Source: Lenzites betulinus (Eukaryota > Basidiomycota > Agaricomycetes > Polyporales > Polyporaceae). From it: a stretch of DNA of 64,000 nucleotides. A program made the position numbers and the translations under genes. The notes under the pieces are model-generated. The model made no database searches, was not told where the DNA came from, and worked only from the letters and a program-made list of their open reading frames with translations. The stretch is from positions 124,001-188,000 of the forward strand of contig JABYQU010000059.1 of assembly GCA_022264855.1 (NCBI GenBank), given 5' to 3'. Numbering within the stretch: the first letter of the stretch is position 1; each line of letters begins with the position of its first letter. Shown here piece after piece: positions 1 through 10,913 of the stretch.

Positions 1-936
1 CACACTTGGTCTAGGAGAGGACATTTTGATGAAGATCTATCTGGTGTTGTTTAGCCAGGGTTGCACGCGCAGGGTGCACGATACACCGCCAACCGGATCC
101 CTCAAAAACACGTAGAGCAGTCTTTACCGGACACGAATCATTGCTCACTAAGACATCTAGACGTCATGTTTTCACGGGTCGTACTCGAACAAAATCACTT
201 ATATGTTCGCAAAAATTGTTCTCAATCTGTGTGGTAGACGCCCACCCGGCACTCCTCCTTGAGCAGCGCTCGGAGTGGCAGCATCCATGACCAGAGCGAA
301 CCAATAGCGTGTAGAGGTTGACATACCTACGGCGTATGAGGGAGCCGCGAGTGTTCGAGACCCGGACACGAAGGTCGAGATGGTGGGAGGTGGCGAGAAG
401 GACGGGGATGATGATGGAGCTGAGGCCTGAGGCTTTAAGCACTCTTTCAAACTCCCCCTCGGTGTCGGGGATTTGCAAGCATGTGATGTACGTGGTTTAT
501 CCTCCAGATGGACGTAATATCGCCACCGGCTTGTTCTGGAGCGGCAGTGGAACCGGCGGGCGGAGGAGCATGACTGCGGGGGTCGGTCCGAATAAACACT
601 GCAACTGAGACGGCAGCGATGCGGAAGCGCACTCAGGGGACATCTCCAGCTCTCTGTCCACCTCCGTGTTCGACAACAGGTCCGTGGCGAGCACAGAAAG
701 ACGAACGCGGCGGCGCAGGATGGCAGCCACGGTCTGGCACGAGGGACGCAGCGTGCTCGGATGAGTTGAGTATTCCTGGCAAGCGACGCGCGCCTGAACT
801 TCGCGTGCACGGGTGGCTTGCTTGCACATTCATTGCGTCTTTCAACTGCTTCTCCTCGTTCCCTCGCTCACCATACCCACGGCGCATTAGTCTGTATCCC
901 TCTCGTCAGCTACCGGATAAAGACCACTCTACAGTC
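1..936. other. Unassigned left flank; possible minus-strand coding remnant
   Basis: I cannot assign a gene here. Two minus-strand open stretches (about 829-497 and 478-164) read like ordinary protein and could be exons of one gene. The first contains a segment like DLLSNTEVDRELEMSPE and the second a segment like LKASGLSSIIIPVLLATSHH. I found no donor/acceptor pair that joins them, no convincing ATG and no known domain. The last 100 bases or so before 937 should hold the promoter and 5' leader of the Yra1-like gene; no certain TATA box was seen. Confidence 0.25.
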
Positions 937-1936
937 ATGCTCTCGCACGCGCAATCGTCTCGTCTAAATAACTATCACACACCCAAACAACGAATCCTCG
1001 GGAATTCGACCGCTCACCCCGCGCCCGCATGGAGGCCGAACGCGAAAGCCGCCGCCTCAGGCTCCAACGTAGACCCAGGGAGCAGAATTCTGATCAGCAG
1101 GCTACCGCTCGATGTGGTGGAAGAAGAGGTCGAGGTACGTCAAAGTTCGCGCCGACATTGTCCTCCGGGGCGTGCGCTTCCGAGCGGGTGGCGGCTAACA
1201 TGAGAACAATGTCTAACGCGTTTTTGTTTTAGACACTCTTCACGAGGACCGTAGGGCATGTCAAGGAGGTGTTCATGATATACAACTCTCAAGCGAACCC
1301 GCGGGGCATGGCGGTGGTGACGTTCGCGCGTTCAGGCCACGCGGCGGTGGCGCGCGCGAAGTACAACGGGAAGTTCGTGGATAACAGTAAGTCCCCTCCC
1401 CATTTCTGCTGCCTTCGGTATCGTGCTCGTTTCCTGACGCGTTCCTCAGGAAGACCCATTAAGATTGAGATCATCGTGGACGATGACGACGTGCAGGCAG
1501 CGCCGCCACCTCCCACCGGAATGCCTTCCCTCCTGGAACGGCTCGGGCCTCCGAGATTCAACCAGGCCGCCGCACAACCGTACGTATACGCGTATATCAC
1601 CTTGCCACAAGCATGATGACATTCTACTATGTATAAAGACACCCCCGACAAGCTGCAGGTCAAGCCAAGGGAGGGCCACCTAATCACGCAGGCGGGGCAC
1701 GCCCTCAGGCTCATCAAGCACAAGCGCCCAACAACACCCAGAAAGTTGGCAAGCTGCGCGCAAAGAAGGGCCCGCGGCGGCTCAACAAGCAGAGGCAGCA
1801 GCCGCAGGGCGCAAAGCAGTCGCCAAAGAAGAAGACTGTGGAGGACTTGGACAGGGAAATGGAGGAGTACAAGGCACGCGCTCAAGCCGGGAAGATCAAG
1901 GTGTCGGCGTCGGCATCCTCAATGGTGCTCGGGTAG
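937..1936 (+). CDS. YRA1: Yra1/ALY(REF)-family mRNA export adaptor
   Basis: RNA-binding nuclear protein that, in the ALYREF/Yra1 family, links TREX and splicing to the Mex67/NXF1 export receptor. I read four exons: 937-1134, 1233-1386, 1450-1579 and 1639-1936. The introns start GTACGT, GTAAGT and GTACGT and all phases close, giving about 259 residues. The centre is one RRM: RNP2-like ILISRLPLDVVEEEV at about residues 54-68, then GHVKEVFMIY and an RNP1-like block RGMAVVTFARSGHAAVA. A Pro/Gly/Gln-rich linker follows, then a basic KLRAKKGPRRLNKQ stretch. The C-terminus KTVEDLDREMEEYKARAQ is the Asp/Glu-rich helix typical of the family's UAP56-binding tail. The classical N-terminal helix of the family is not obvious after the chosen ATG, so an upstream first exon is possible. 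It converges on the PFK-2 gene to its right. Confidence 0.85.
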
Positions 1937-2420
1937 CACATTGTCGCGTTATCAGGACCAGCGGGAGAGGTGTTTACACGCCAGGTTGCATTTGTACAGC
2001 GGGTCTTTTGTTGTATTTCGGTATCCAGTTCTTCGTTCACATCTTCTTGAACAAAGACAGCACTTTTTTGACCTATTGTACATGCGGGCGCCTGCGGAAA
2101 GCTTGTGTTTGCACACAAAATGCTGTTTCCGAAGAAACACCGAGGAAACACCGATAGCGGTACCGCAGCAGTAAGTTGTACTTTTATCGACATATACGAA
2201 CATAACATTACGGCTGCAGATAGAGGAAACACTGAGGTGGAACGTTGAACACTTGAATGCTAGTTGTGGCTGACAGAACACAGCGAGAGTCGCATGCACG
2301 TTTATGAATTGCAGTTCCAGTCCTTGCGTTACAAATGTGTCCTTCTCCATAGTCGTACAGCGTGATTGTGGATGACCTTCTCGGTTTCTCCTCCGAAATC
2401 TACCCCTTCTACTCCAAAAA
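1937..2420. other. Intergenic region between convergent genes
   Basis: This 484-bp spacer lies between the stop codons of the Yra1-like gene (+) and the first PFK-2 gene (-). It should hold both 3' UTRs. It is richer in A+T than its surroundings. No gene, RNA or mobile element was seen. Confidence 0.6.
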
Positions 2421-4304
2421 TTACGCAGCGACCGCCGCAACGACAGGCTCGCTCGCGCCATCGGCCTTCGCCTCCGGCCTCCTCTTTCCCCGCGTGTCCT
2501 CCGCATAGTTCTCGTAGAAGTTGTGCTCGTCCTTGCCGGACGCCGAGCGCCCGGGACCGTCCCAGAAGTGGTGCGCCTGCGAGTACACGCCGTAGGAGGT
2601 CGGGACGACCTCAATCAGGTCTCCGCGCGCGACCTCGATCGCGGGGATCTCGGACGCGGGCAGCCCGATGAGGTACGCGAGGATGCAGCGGATGACGGAC
2701 GCATGCCCGATGATGAGCAGGTCTTCGCGCTCGCGCTCGAGTTCGATGAGTGTTGGTTCGAGGCGGACTGCGGGTGCGGAGAACGTCAGCCGCAGGAGCA
2801 GATGGAGGGGGGAAAGAGGCCCTACCGCAGAGGTCGTGATAGCTCTCCGCACGCGGTGCGCGGTATGCGTACGGGTCGTTCACGAACCGCTCCCACTCGT
2901 CAGCGTAGTACTTGCGCACCTGATCGGGCGAGAGGCCATCCCAGACGCCCGGGTTGATTTCAGACATCTGTGGCCGCTCTAGCACTTTCACTTTCGGCGG
3001 CGGCGCGTGGTCGTTCGCCCCTTTGGTGAGGAACGGCCATGCGGTGTGATGCGAGCGACGGCGGGCAGAGGACCAGATCTGCACCAGGGAACGTGGATGA
3101 GTTTAGAAGCGCGGCAAGGGAGGATGTGCATACAACGAGCCGGCGTTCAGCAGGGTTGATTCCGCGCTGTTCCAGCGATTTCGCCCGCCGGTCTAGAACG
3201 AACTCTTTGAGGCGCTCAGCATACTCCCACCCAGCGGGCGAGAGATCCGAGTCGGCTTTGTAGGAATGCTCGATGAGCGATTGTCCGGACTAGCCTGCTA
3301 GTCAGCATACTTCTTTGAGCCTAATGGAGCAAGCATACCCGAGCAAAGTAGATCGTTCGCGGCCTGTTGTGGATGTTCATCAGGAAGAAGACAATCCGAG
3401 ATTGTAGGTAGCCGTGAACGTTCTGTATGGTGCTTGAGTCCGACTGATACCAAGTCAGTGCTGTGGTCTTACGTTTACCATGATCTTCTCCCCGACCTAG
3501 AGTGCGGTTAGAACTGAACACAAGCAAGAGGTCACAGCATTGGCTACATACATTCTTGATGCGGATAAATGGCCAGGTTGTCTCTTCCACAGGCTCATAA
3601 TGCAGCTCGTGGTCCTTGATACGGTTCAGGTAGTCCTGCACCGCTCGTTCTGGATCCCAGCTGCGGTACTGGCGGGGACGGGTTGAGCCCCTCTGCCACT
3701 AGTGAGCTGAGCAACGGATACTTGCATCGGGAGAGGAGATCTTGACGCTCCGAATGTTCGCCATGATGATCTCCTCATTGTCACATGAGTTTTCTATTCG
3801 ACAATGTGAGCACCAAAGCCGGAACAAGGACGATGAACGTACCCAGCATGATAACATGGATGCCGGCCTTATCGAACTTTTCGGCCACGGCGTTGCGGCG
3901 CTCGCGCGTACCGTTGTTTGCATCGTAGATGACGACCTGGCCGCCTGCATTGAAGAAATCCCAGATCTGCTGCTCGCAGCCCTGAAGGACCTTCTCGCGG
4001 AGCTTGATCGTTTCTTCGCTCTTCTCTCCTTGCGCCAACTTCAGCTCGATCATAAAGGCGGGAGGCAGACGAACATACCCAATGTGAAGTAATCTGGCGG
4101 CAGCTTCTGCGCGCTCCCGAGGACCTTTCGTCTGTAGTCTCCGAGCGAGATGACGGTGGTCTTTACTCCCGTCCATCGGAGATATCGTTCAAGTGCGCGC
4201 GAAACATGCGTCTTTCCGCGAGCGGGGAGTCCGACGGTACATACTAGGATTTTGCCGGCGTGGAAGAGTAAACCAGACGCTGTCGTGTATAGAGGTGCAA
4301 CCAT
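2421..4304 (-). CDS. PFKFB: 6-phosphofructo-2-kinase / fructose-2,6-bisphosphatase family, copy 1
   Basis: Cytosolic enzyme family that makes fructose-2,6-bisphosphate, the main allosteric switch of glycolysis. Nine exons: 4304-4079, 4028-3843, 3793-3726, 3668-3552, 3496-3473, 3422-3339, 3289-3134, 3078-2826, 2767-2421; 486 residues with all phases closing. The N-terminal kinase domain has the P-loop GLPARGKTHVSRAL and VVIYDANNGTRERR. The C-terminal half is a histidine-phosphatase fold with MSEINPGVWDGLS and LLIIGHASVIRC. At the catalytic RHG motif it reads ARSGQSL, so the phosphorylated His is Ser. This is the state known in yeast Pfk26, which suggests kinase activity without bisphosphatase. 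Exon 5 is only 24 nt. Intron 3 has a GC donor (3725-3724) instead of GT. Only this copy keeps the original C-terminus (GASEPVVAAVAA). The product is shorter than vertebrate PFKFB and lacks long regulatory tails. Confidence 0.9.
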
Positions 4305-7300
4305 GATCTAGACAAGATGACAGTAGTCGCCCAAGTGAATGCGGCGGAGGAAGGCGGAGGAGGAGGAGGTCGAGGTCGAGGAGGTAGATTCCGAAACCCA
4401 GGCCACTCATAGGAGAATCCTATCTTATCTTATCTTACCCTGAATGCTATCTAAGCAGCACTTCGCCGCGCCCTGCGTCATGGACAACCCCCCATACCCG
4501 CGTGGAAACAAATCGAACGCTCCTCCTCCTCCTCCTCCCACAACGCCCACGTCCGGCCGCCCCGCCTCTCTTCACTCGCTCCCCCTTCTTTCCTTCCCTG
4601 CCTGCCTGCGTCCATCCCCCTGCGTTGCCCCTCCGTCTGCAGACAGCGGACGCCGCACGCGCCGCCCTCTCTATGCTTGCACGCTAGCCGGCGCTCCGCC
4701 GCCTCGCCTCCTCCTTCGCCCTCCGCGCCCGGCCTCGTCTGTCCCACCGCCGCACGAGCTCCCTCTCCCGCCAGGCCCCGCACTCCGCCTTCCCGCCGCA
4801 ACGCTCGCACACTCGCGTACTATCACCGGCGCACTCGCGTAATACCACCGCAGGCTTGCGCGCATCCATACCCGTCGCGTCCGCAGGCCGTGAAACATGC
4901 ACCCACATCGGCAGCCGCCATCACGTCTTCGTGCTCAGGGATCGCCTGCGCTGCTGCCAGTGTTTACCACTGTGTTGGGCGTCGCCGCGGGGGACTCGTC
5001 CCGAGTGAGCGCCGTTCATAGCTGACTATCTCTTGCTATTCCCGCGGCGCGCGATTGCCCCCGCCCACTTGTGTTCGACACCTCGTGCATGCGCACGTCG
5101 AGCACGTCTGCGCGGCGTTCTGCGCGACGCTCTGGTAAGTAGTTGTGCCCTGCCATAGGATGCGCACCCACGCCGTGGGCTTGCCCCGCGTGCCGATATG
5201 ACATCCGGACGCGCGCCCACCGTACATCCATTCGCCAAGGCCGCCGTTCCGTCCCGCTTGCCCGGCAGCACCTCGCCGCCATCTACCGACCCAATCCGCC
5301 CCGTCCTGCGAAGCGCAAGGACGGTCATTCGTCATGTACACGGCGGGCTAGGCGACAATGATGCCGCTGCCCCGCGCACGCGTATGCTCAATGCCCGCCG
5401 CCGCGAGACGTCTGGTGCGTTCGATTTCACATTGTGTAAAGTACACGCCGTCCGCCGCCGCGCGCTCATCGTGAACAACGCCATTCGTGCATCGCAGGCG
5501 ACGGCTAGCGCGATCCGTAGCAGGCGCGTGAGTCTTCCATCTTTGTCGATTCTTTCATCTAGTTTATTGGTTCTCTCGTAGGTACACTTACATGTTAGCT
5601 ACGAGACGTCGTCGTACGCCGGGCAATACATGTGAGTGAGCGCTGCATCGCAGAGTGTGCGCGCCAATGCACAGGCGCGAAATGACCAGAGTAGTCGGAC
5701 AGCAGTGAGGACAGGCTCAGCGCATGTGGTAACCCAAGCACACCGCCCACAAGCGGATCGCCAACTTGTCTGGAGGCCTCGCGCAGTGCTGCCGTGTGCA
5801 AGCTCGCCTGCCGCCGCCGCCGTCGCTGCCTGTGGAGGTTCGGCCGCCGCCCCGCCCAGATACACTTGGCTGCGACCGCCGCGGTCCCCATCGCCCCCAG
5901 CTCGTCGCGCGCGACCGCGATAGCCAGCGCGAGCTCTCGCAGCTCCCTCCGTGTGCAGGCATGTCCCCCGCCGCCCCCTCTGTGATCGAATGCAAAGGGC
6001 GCGCCCGGCACTGACACAGGTGCGCCCAGCTCTCCCCCATCGCCCCTTCGCATGCGGGTGCGCCCCCGCCGCCCCCCGCACGATGTACGTCGTCGATTGA
6101 GGCGACGGCGGCTTGCAGGCTCGGCGCCCACTGTGCGCCGGCCTGCCCCCACTGAGGGGCGTCTGTCCCGACCTCAGCGCCGCCCGGCGTCGCCATGGCT
6201 TGCAGGCACATCGCCTGCCGTCGCCCCCACATGGAGGCGCCCTCCTCCTGCGCTCACAGTCGAAGCCGCCGCCCGGGCGCACGCCGAATGTGCACAAGGG
6301 TGTTCCCCGCCGTCCCCCCCATGCGCGTGCACGTCCCCGCGCTCCCGCTGCTCGCTAGTACACCCCCCGCGGCGCCTCGCGCTTGTACACGCACCGGCCC
6401 TCGTCCAGCCGCGCCTGCACTACACGCCGCCTATTGCGAGCTGGCCGCGCCGCCGCCCGCGTCCATGATGCTGCTCTTGGGAGCTCCAAGGTGCGCCCAC
6501 TGGCGGCGTGCGCTCCGCACACGCGGTGGGTGCACATAGGTGCGCGATTGAAACGCGCGCTGCGCGGGCTGTGTTCGGGGGCTCGGGGGCTCGTCCCGAA
6601 TGGCCGTCGTTCGTTTGCGGGTATGTGCATCCCTTCACGCCCTGCTATTCCCGGAGCGCGCGATCGCGTCCCCGCCGCTCACGCTGTCCTGCTAGTGCCC
6701 CGTCGCTCCGATGCGCCTGCAACGCCGCGCGCCCTCCCGCAACCGTCCCGTTCTCGTTATCACTGTCGCGGCCGGCCGTGAGCTGCGAAGGGTGCGCTGA
6801 AGTTGAAGCTTCCCCCGCCGGCGGATACCGAGGAGGCGCAGTACAAGCAAAGGGCGGCGACTCCGCGGTGTCTGACGGCAGGAGACAGCACACCCGCACG
6901 CCTGCGTGTTCACTCGGCGTCGCCGTCGGCTCGTCCGTCCTCTTGTTTCACCTATACCGCCCGCCTTGCGCTGTCAACGCTTCGCGCCAACGCCGCCCGC
7001 TTCCTGCTTCCCGGCTCGCGGAGGCAGGGCACTGGCCCCACACAGGCGATCTGAGTCGTCGCAGTATTGCGACGCGGCGCCGCGGCGTGGCGCCGTCGGG
7101 TGCCCTGCCCGCTCTCTGTGCGAGTCGCCCGCAACTTGGCCGTAGTGCACCCGCGGAGGACGCGCGGCGATGCACTGGCACTCGCGCACACTTGCGTTGA
7201 AGGGAACGACTCCGACGAGTGCAATTAGTTGTCATTTGATCACGAAATGTATGTACACGGCTCGTCTACTCCGATATACATTCGCGCGTGTGTCCATCTA

Positions 7301-7534
7301 CGTCGGCCTCGTTAACGTTTGACGCGAACACTCGACGGTCGGCCTCGTATCGGGAACGGCGGCCGCGCGTGCGCGAACGCAGACCACGCATTGCACGTCG
7401 CCGCGCGTCGGGGGTGGGTCGGGGCCAGACCACCGTACACAGGCCACCCACTTCACACCGGAAATGTGCGCGCCGCCGTCCCCGACGGCCATCGTATACT
7501 CGGCAACTCCTCGCCAGGTCGTCCGTCCCGGCGC
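4305..7534. other. GC-rich non-coding part of unit 1
   Basis: Right of the PFK-2 start codon is a short purine-rich stretch (about 4340-4385) with TCTTATCTTATCTTA at about 4423, probably promoter and 5' leader. From 4440 to about 7250 the DNA is very C/G-rich. It contains degenerate internal repeats; for example the CTCGTCCCGA-to-GCGCGCGAT segment near 4994 recurs in altered form near 6592. Long open frames exist in all six frames, as expected from GC content alone, and none matches a protein family I know. I see no gene here. Confidence 0.6.
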
Positions 7535-9425
7535 CGACTTGAAACGGCTCGGATCGCGTCGAGAGTTGGCGCGATGGCAGAGCACGCCCGTGAGCGTGTG
7601 CGTCCCGAGTTTTGCGGCGGCGCGACACGCCGTCGAGGCGCGAAGCGCGTTTGGGTGGATGTGCACCCGGAGGTCCGAGCTGCCATGTGACGCACTCGTT
7701 TTCGCTCGGATCGCGGCGCGCGTCGGAGGGTGCTTGCGGCATGTCTATGCGAGTGTACGTCTTGCGTTGCGCAGCGATCCAACGAGCGGCCGAGGCGCGA
7801 CGGCGGTTTCGGTGCCCAGGTGCCAGCCAAGAGGTCCCACCACATCGCACATACTGAATCTGCTCGGATCGCGGCGGGCCTTGGGGGGTAGTTGCGGTAC
7901 GTCTATGCGAGTGTGCGCCTTGAGTTGCGCGGCAGTACGCGGCGCCGTCGAGGCGCGACGGCCGTTTCGGTGTTTGTGTGCCCGAAGATGCACGAACATG
8001 GCGCATTTCCATTTCTGCTCGGAACGCCCCGAAACTCGGCGAGCGCGGAGGATACATGCAGGCGAGAGTGCGTAGCAAACGGCGTTGCGAACAGACGTCG
8101 GGCCGAGTCGCGGTTGGCGATGTTCTGCGTGCCCCCACTGGCATGACACCTTGGGCTCGTCAAATGGTCAGATTCGTTTTTGCTCGGATCGACCTGAAAC
8201 GCGGGGAGCACACACCTTTCGTTCGGGCGAGACGACGCGCGAAGTCACGCGACGTGCCGATACGGGCTCGGCGAGGGGTGAGCGTCCTTCTTGGGATGGT
8301 GCCTGTGTGCACATGAAATGTCGCCAAAGTGAGCGGAGCCTTTTTTGCTCGGATCTGTCTGGAACGCCGTGAGCATGCTGCGTTCGTTCACGCGAGACGA
8401 CGTACAGAGTTGCGCGACGTACGAACAAAGGCTCGACGAGGGGCCAGCAGTTCTTTCCGGAAAATGCGAATGTGCCCATGAAACCGCCTCGAAGTGGCCG
8501 GATATTTTTTGCTCGGATCGGCTTGGAATGCTGTGAGCACGCAGCTTTCGTTCAGTCGAGACGGCGTACCAAGTTGCAGGGCCGTCGGATGAGGGTCGAA
8601 CTCGGGGCGAGCGGTCTTCTCCACATGATTTTGCCCATGTGCTCATGAAACCTCGCCAAAGTGCCGAGATACTTTTTGCTCGGAGCTGTCTGGAACGACG
8701 TGAGCGCGTAGCGTTCGTGCAGGCGAGACGACGTCCGAAGCTGCGCGGTCGTCGGATGCGGGACGAGCTCGGGGTGAGCGGTCTTCTCCACATAATGCTG
8801 ATGTGCACCATGAAACCTCGCCAAAGTGAGCAGACAATATTTGCTCAGATCTGTCTGTAACTCCGTGAGCATCTAGCGTTCGTTCAGGCGAGACGGCGTA
8901 CAAGTTTGCGCGACGTACGGACATGGACTCGACGAGGGCTGGGCGGTCCTCTCCGGATTATGCCGATGTGCACATGAAACTTCGCCAAAGTGGTCGGATA
9001 TTTTTTGCTCGGATCTGTCTGGAATGCTGTGAGCATCTAGCGTTCGTTCAGGCGAGATGACGTACGAAGTTGCAGCGCCATTGGATGCGCGCTGAATGTG
9101 GGGCAAACGGTCTTCTACAGATAGTGCCGATGTGCCAATGAAACTTCGCCAAGGTGGCCGGATAATATTTTTGCTCGGAACGGTCTGGAACACCGTGAGC
9201 ACGTAGCATTCGTTCAGTCGAGACGACATACCAAGTTGCGCGACCTACGGACGTGGGCTCGACAAGGCGTGGGCGGTTCTTTCCGGACAATGCTGCCAAT
9301 GTGCCCATGAGACCACATCGAAGTGGTCGGATTTTGTTTTTGCTCGGATCTGTCTGGAAGGGGATTGGCATCTAGCGTTCGTTCAGGCGAGATGACGTAC
9401 GAAGTTGCGCGGCCGTCGGATGCAG
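7535..9425. repeat. Tandem array of about 165-bp repeats, unit 1 (12 repeats)
   Basis: A head-to-tail satellite-like array. The marker GCTCGGATC or a close variant occurs near 7540, 7694, 7860, 8018, 8181, 8348, 8510, 8677, 8841, 9003, 9170 and 9337, a mean spacing of about 163 bp. Each repeat runs T-run + GCTCGGATCTGTCTGGAA, then GTTCGTTCAGGCGAGACGA, then CTCGACGAGGG, then TGTGCACATGAAACCTCGCC. The first four repeats are more GC-rich and diverged; the last eight are more uniform. Frames opened by the repetition are not convincing genes. Confidence 0.85.
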
Positions 9426-10913
9426 AACGAACGCAGAATGGACGATATTCTTGGGATATCCTCGAACACCGGCCATGCATGATGCCGGTAGGAGCGGCGT
9501 CGAATGCGCTTGGCGCACCGACTCGGGACGCGCACTCAGGGTGTGGTAGTGCGCGGAAGAAGCGAGCGTTGTTGGTGGCGAGGTGATCGGCGAGTAATAT
9601 CGGTTCCATGCTTGTGTTCAGGCCATCGGCAGTCATCCATGATGGCGCCGCGGCGGGGCGCCCAGACGTTCCAGTAGATGTGTTTGTCGAGCGACGATGG
9701 CCCCACCCGCGTGTAAGTACGCATCTACACGGAGAGGTTTCGTTTGCCTGACCGCGCCGGGCTCGAGGGCTTTCGAACGAGGCGTCGAGCTATAGAACTG
9801 GAGTGAAGAAACAATAGTTTTCGTGTCAGCGCCCCGGAAATTCGACAGGCGACTTCGATTACATACCACCGAAGTCGCGGGCGTGTGCTAACCCGGCGCC
9901 GCACCAGTAATTCACTCGCGCGGAATGGCGCCGTTCACCGAAGGGCCCAAAGTTGAACGATTGACCCTGAGTCGGAGCGAGCCTGCGCCCGTGAGATGCG
10001 CACCCGTTGTGTGACGGCAGTCTAAACGGAGAGCGACGGCAGTATAAACGGAGATCGGCGTCAGTGCACGGCGTACAAAGATGGATACAGGGACGGACGT
10101 ACCGAATATCGCTTGTATATCCACATCTCATGATGTGACCGCGGGTACTAGTCCACACAGATCGGCGTTGTGTCCGTCTGCGCCGTGCGTTTGCACACTT
10201 GTCTGTGCAGTCCCGTGAACGGGGAGAGTGTGGCGTTGCGCATGGAGCAGGGTAGAGACCTCGTTGTTCAGCGAGGAGATTCTGTATTGGATAGGACATG
10301 CTCTCATTCGAGGTATGGTGGGGGGACTATACCAGGCGTGTATAGTGCGATCGAATCGACTGTATCTACTGTATTAAGACTGCACGAGTACGGTGCGGCG
10401 AGTTCAGTAGCCCGTACTTACCTCTTGGATGTCGCGGCTTGTGCCGGCTGGGCAGTGCGATATGCAAGGGTGGCGATCCGGGTACTAGACACGCGGGCTT
10501 GAGGGATGTCCTGTCGGAGCTGTCCAGGCTTCTGAAGACGGCAGGAAGCGTGGCGGCCCTGGTCCGTGTTTCGATCGAGCTCCATCGGTAGACTACTTTG
10601 AGTACGGCTGTAAGCAGACTAACATAGACGAGAGTGTTAAAGTTTCGCGTACGGCGTGCCTCGCGATATTTGCTCTGCCTCCTGTCGAACACGGCGGCAA
10701 TCTCGTCGCGGTTGTAGACAGATGCACCCCGGTGACGGACTGACGGCTACATGAAACTACTAGTTATGCGAAAGGGATTGCAGCGTGCCATGACGCCTCT
10801 GAGTCCGGTCACATTGAGAGCAACTGTGCAGATAATTTGTTTGTATACACTGCAGCATGCGGGAGGAGGTAGCGCCTCTGCTTGAGCTCGCTGTTATAAT
10901 CTATGCACAAGGC
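9426..10913. other. Unit 1 spacer with possible exon remnants
   Basis: No gene can be supported. Two minus-strand stretches look protein-like: about 9636-9440 (segment LADHLATNNARFFRALPHPE) and about 10735-10570 (segment VYNRDEIAAVFDRRQSKYRE followed by TLVYVSLLTAVLKVVY). Neither has a start, good splice sites or a known domain. At 10013-10050 a block of about 21 bp (GACGGCAGT, one base, TAAACGGAGA) occurs twice. The third unit lacks about 440 bp of this region (about 10017-10455 here), with GGCAGT at both deletion edges. Confidence 0.4.

Noticed and set aside
5599..6297. Minus-strand frame of 232 codons in the GC-rich spacer
   Set aside because: Arg/Ala/Gly-rich composition in all frames, no domain, and the frame is altered by indels in unit 3.
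7266..8144. Minus-strand open frame of 292 codons over the satellite array
   Set aside because: Frames in both strands open because the 165-bp repeat lacks stops in some phases; no conserved frame is maintained across repeats.
7535..9425. CRISPR-like array of regular repeats
   Set aside because: The whole 165-bp unit repeats, with no distinct repeat/spacer structure, and the DNA is eukaryotic.
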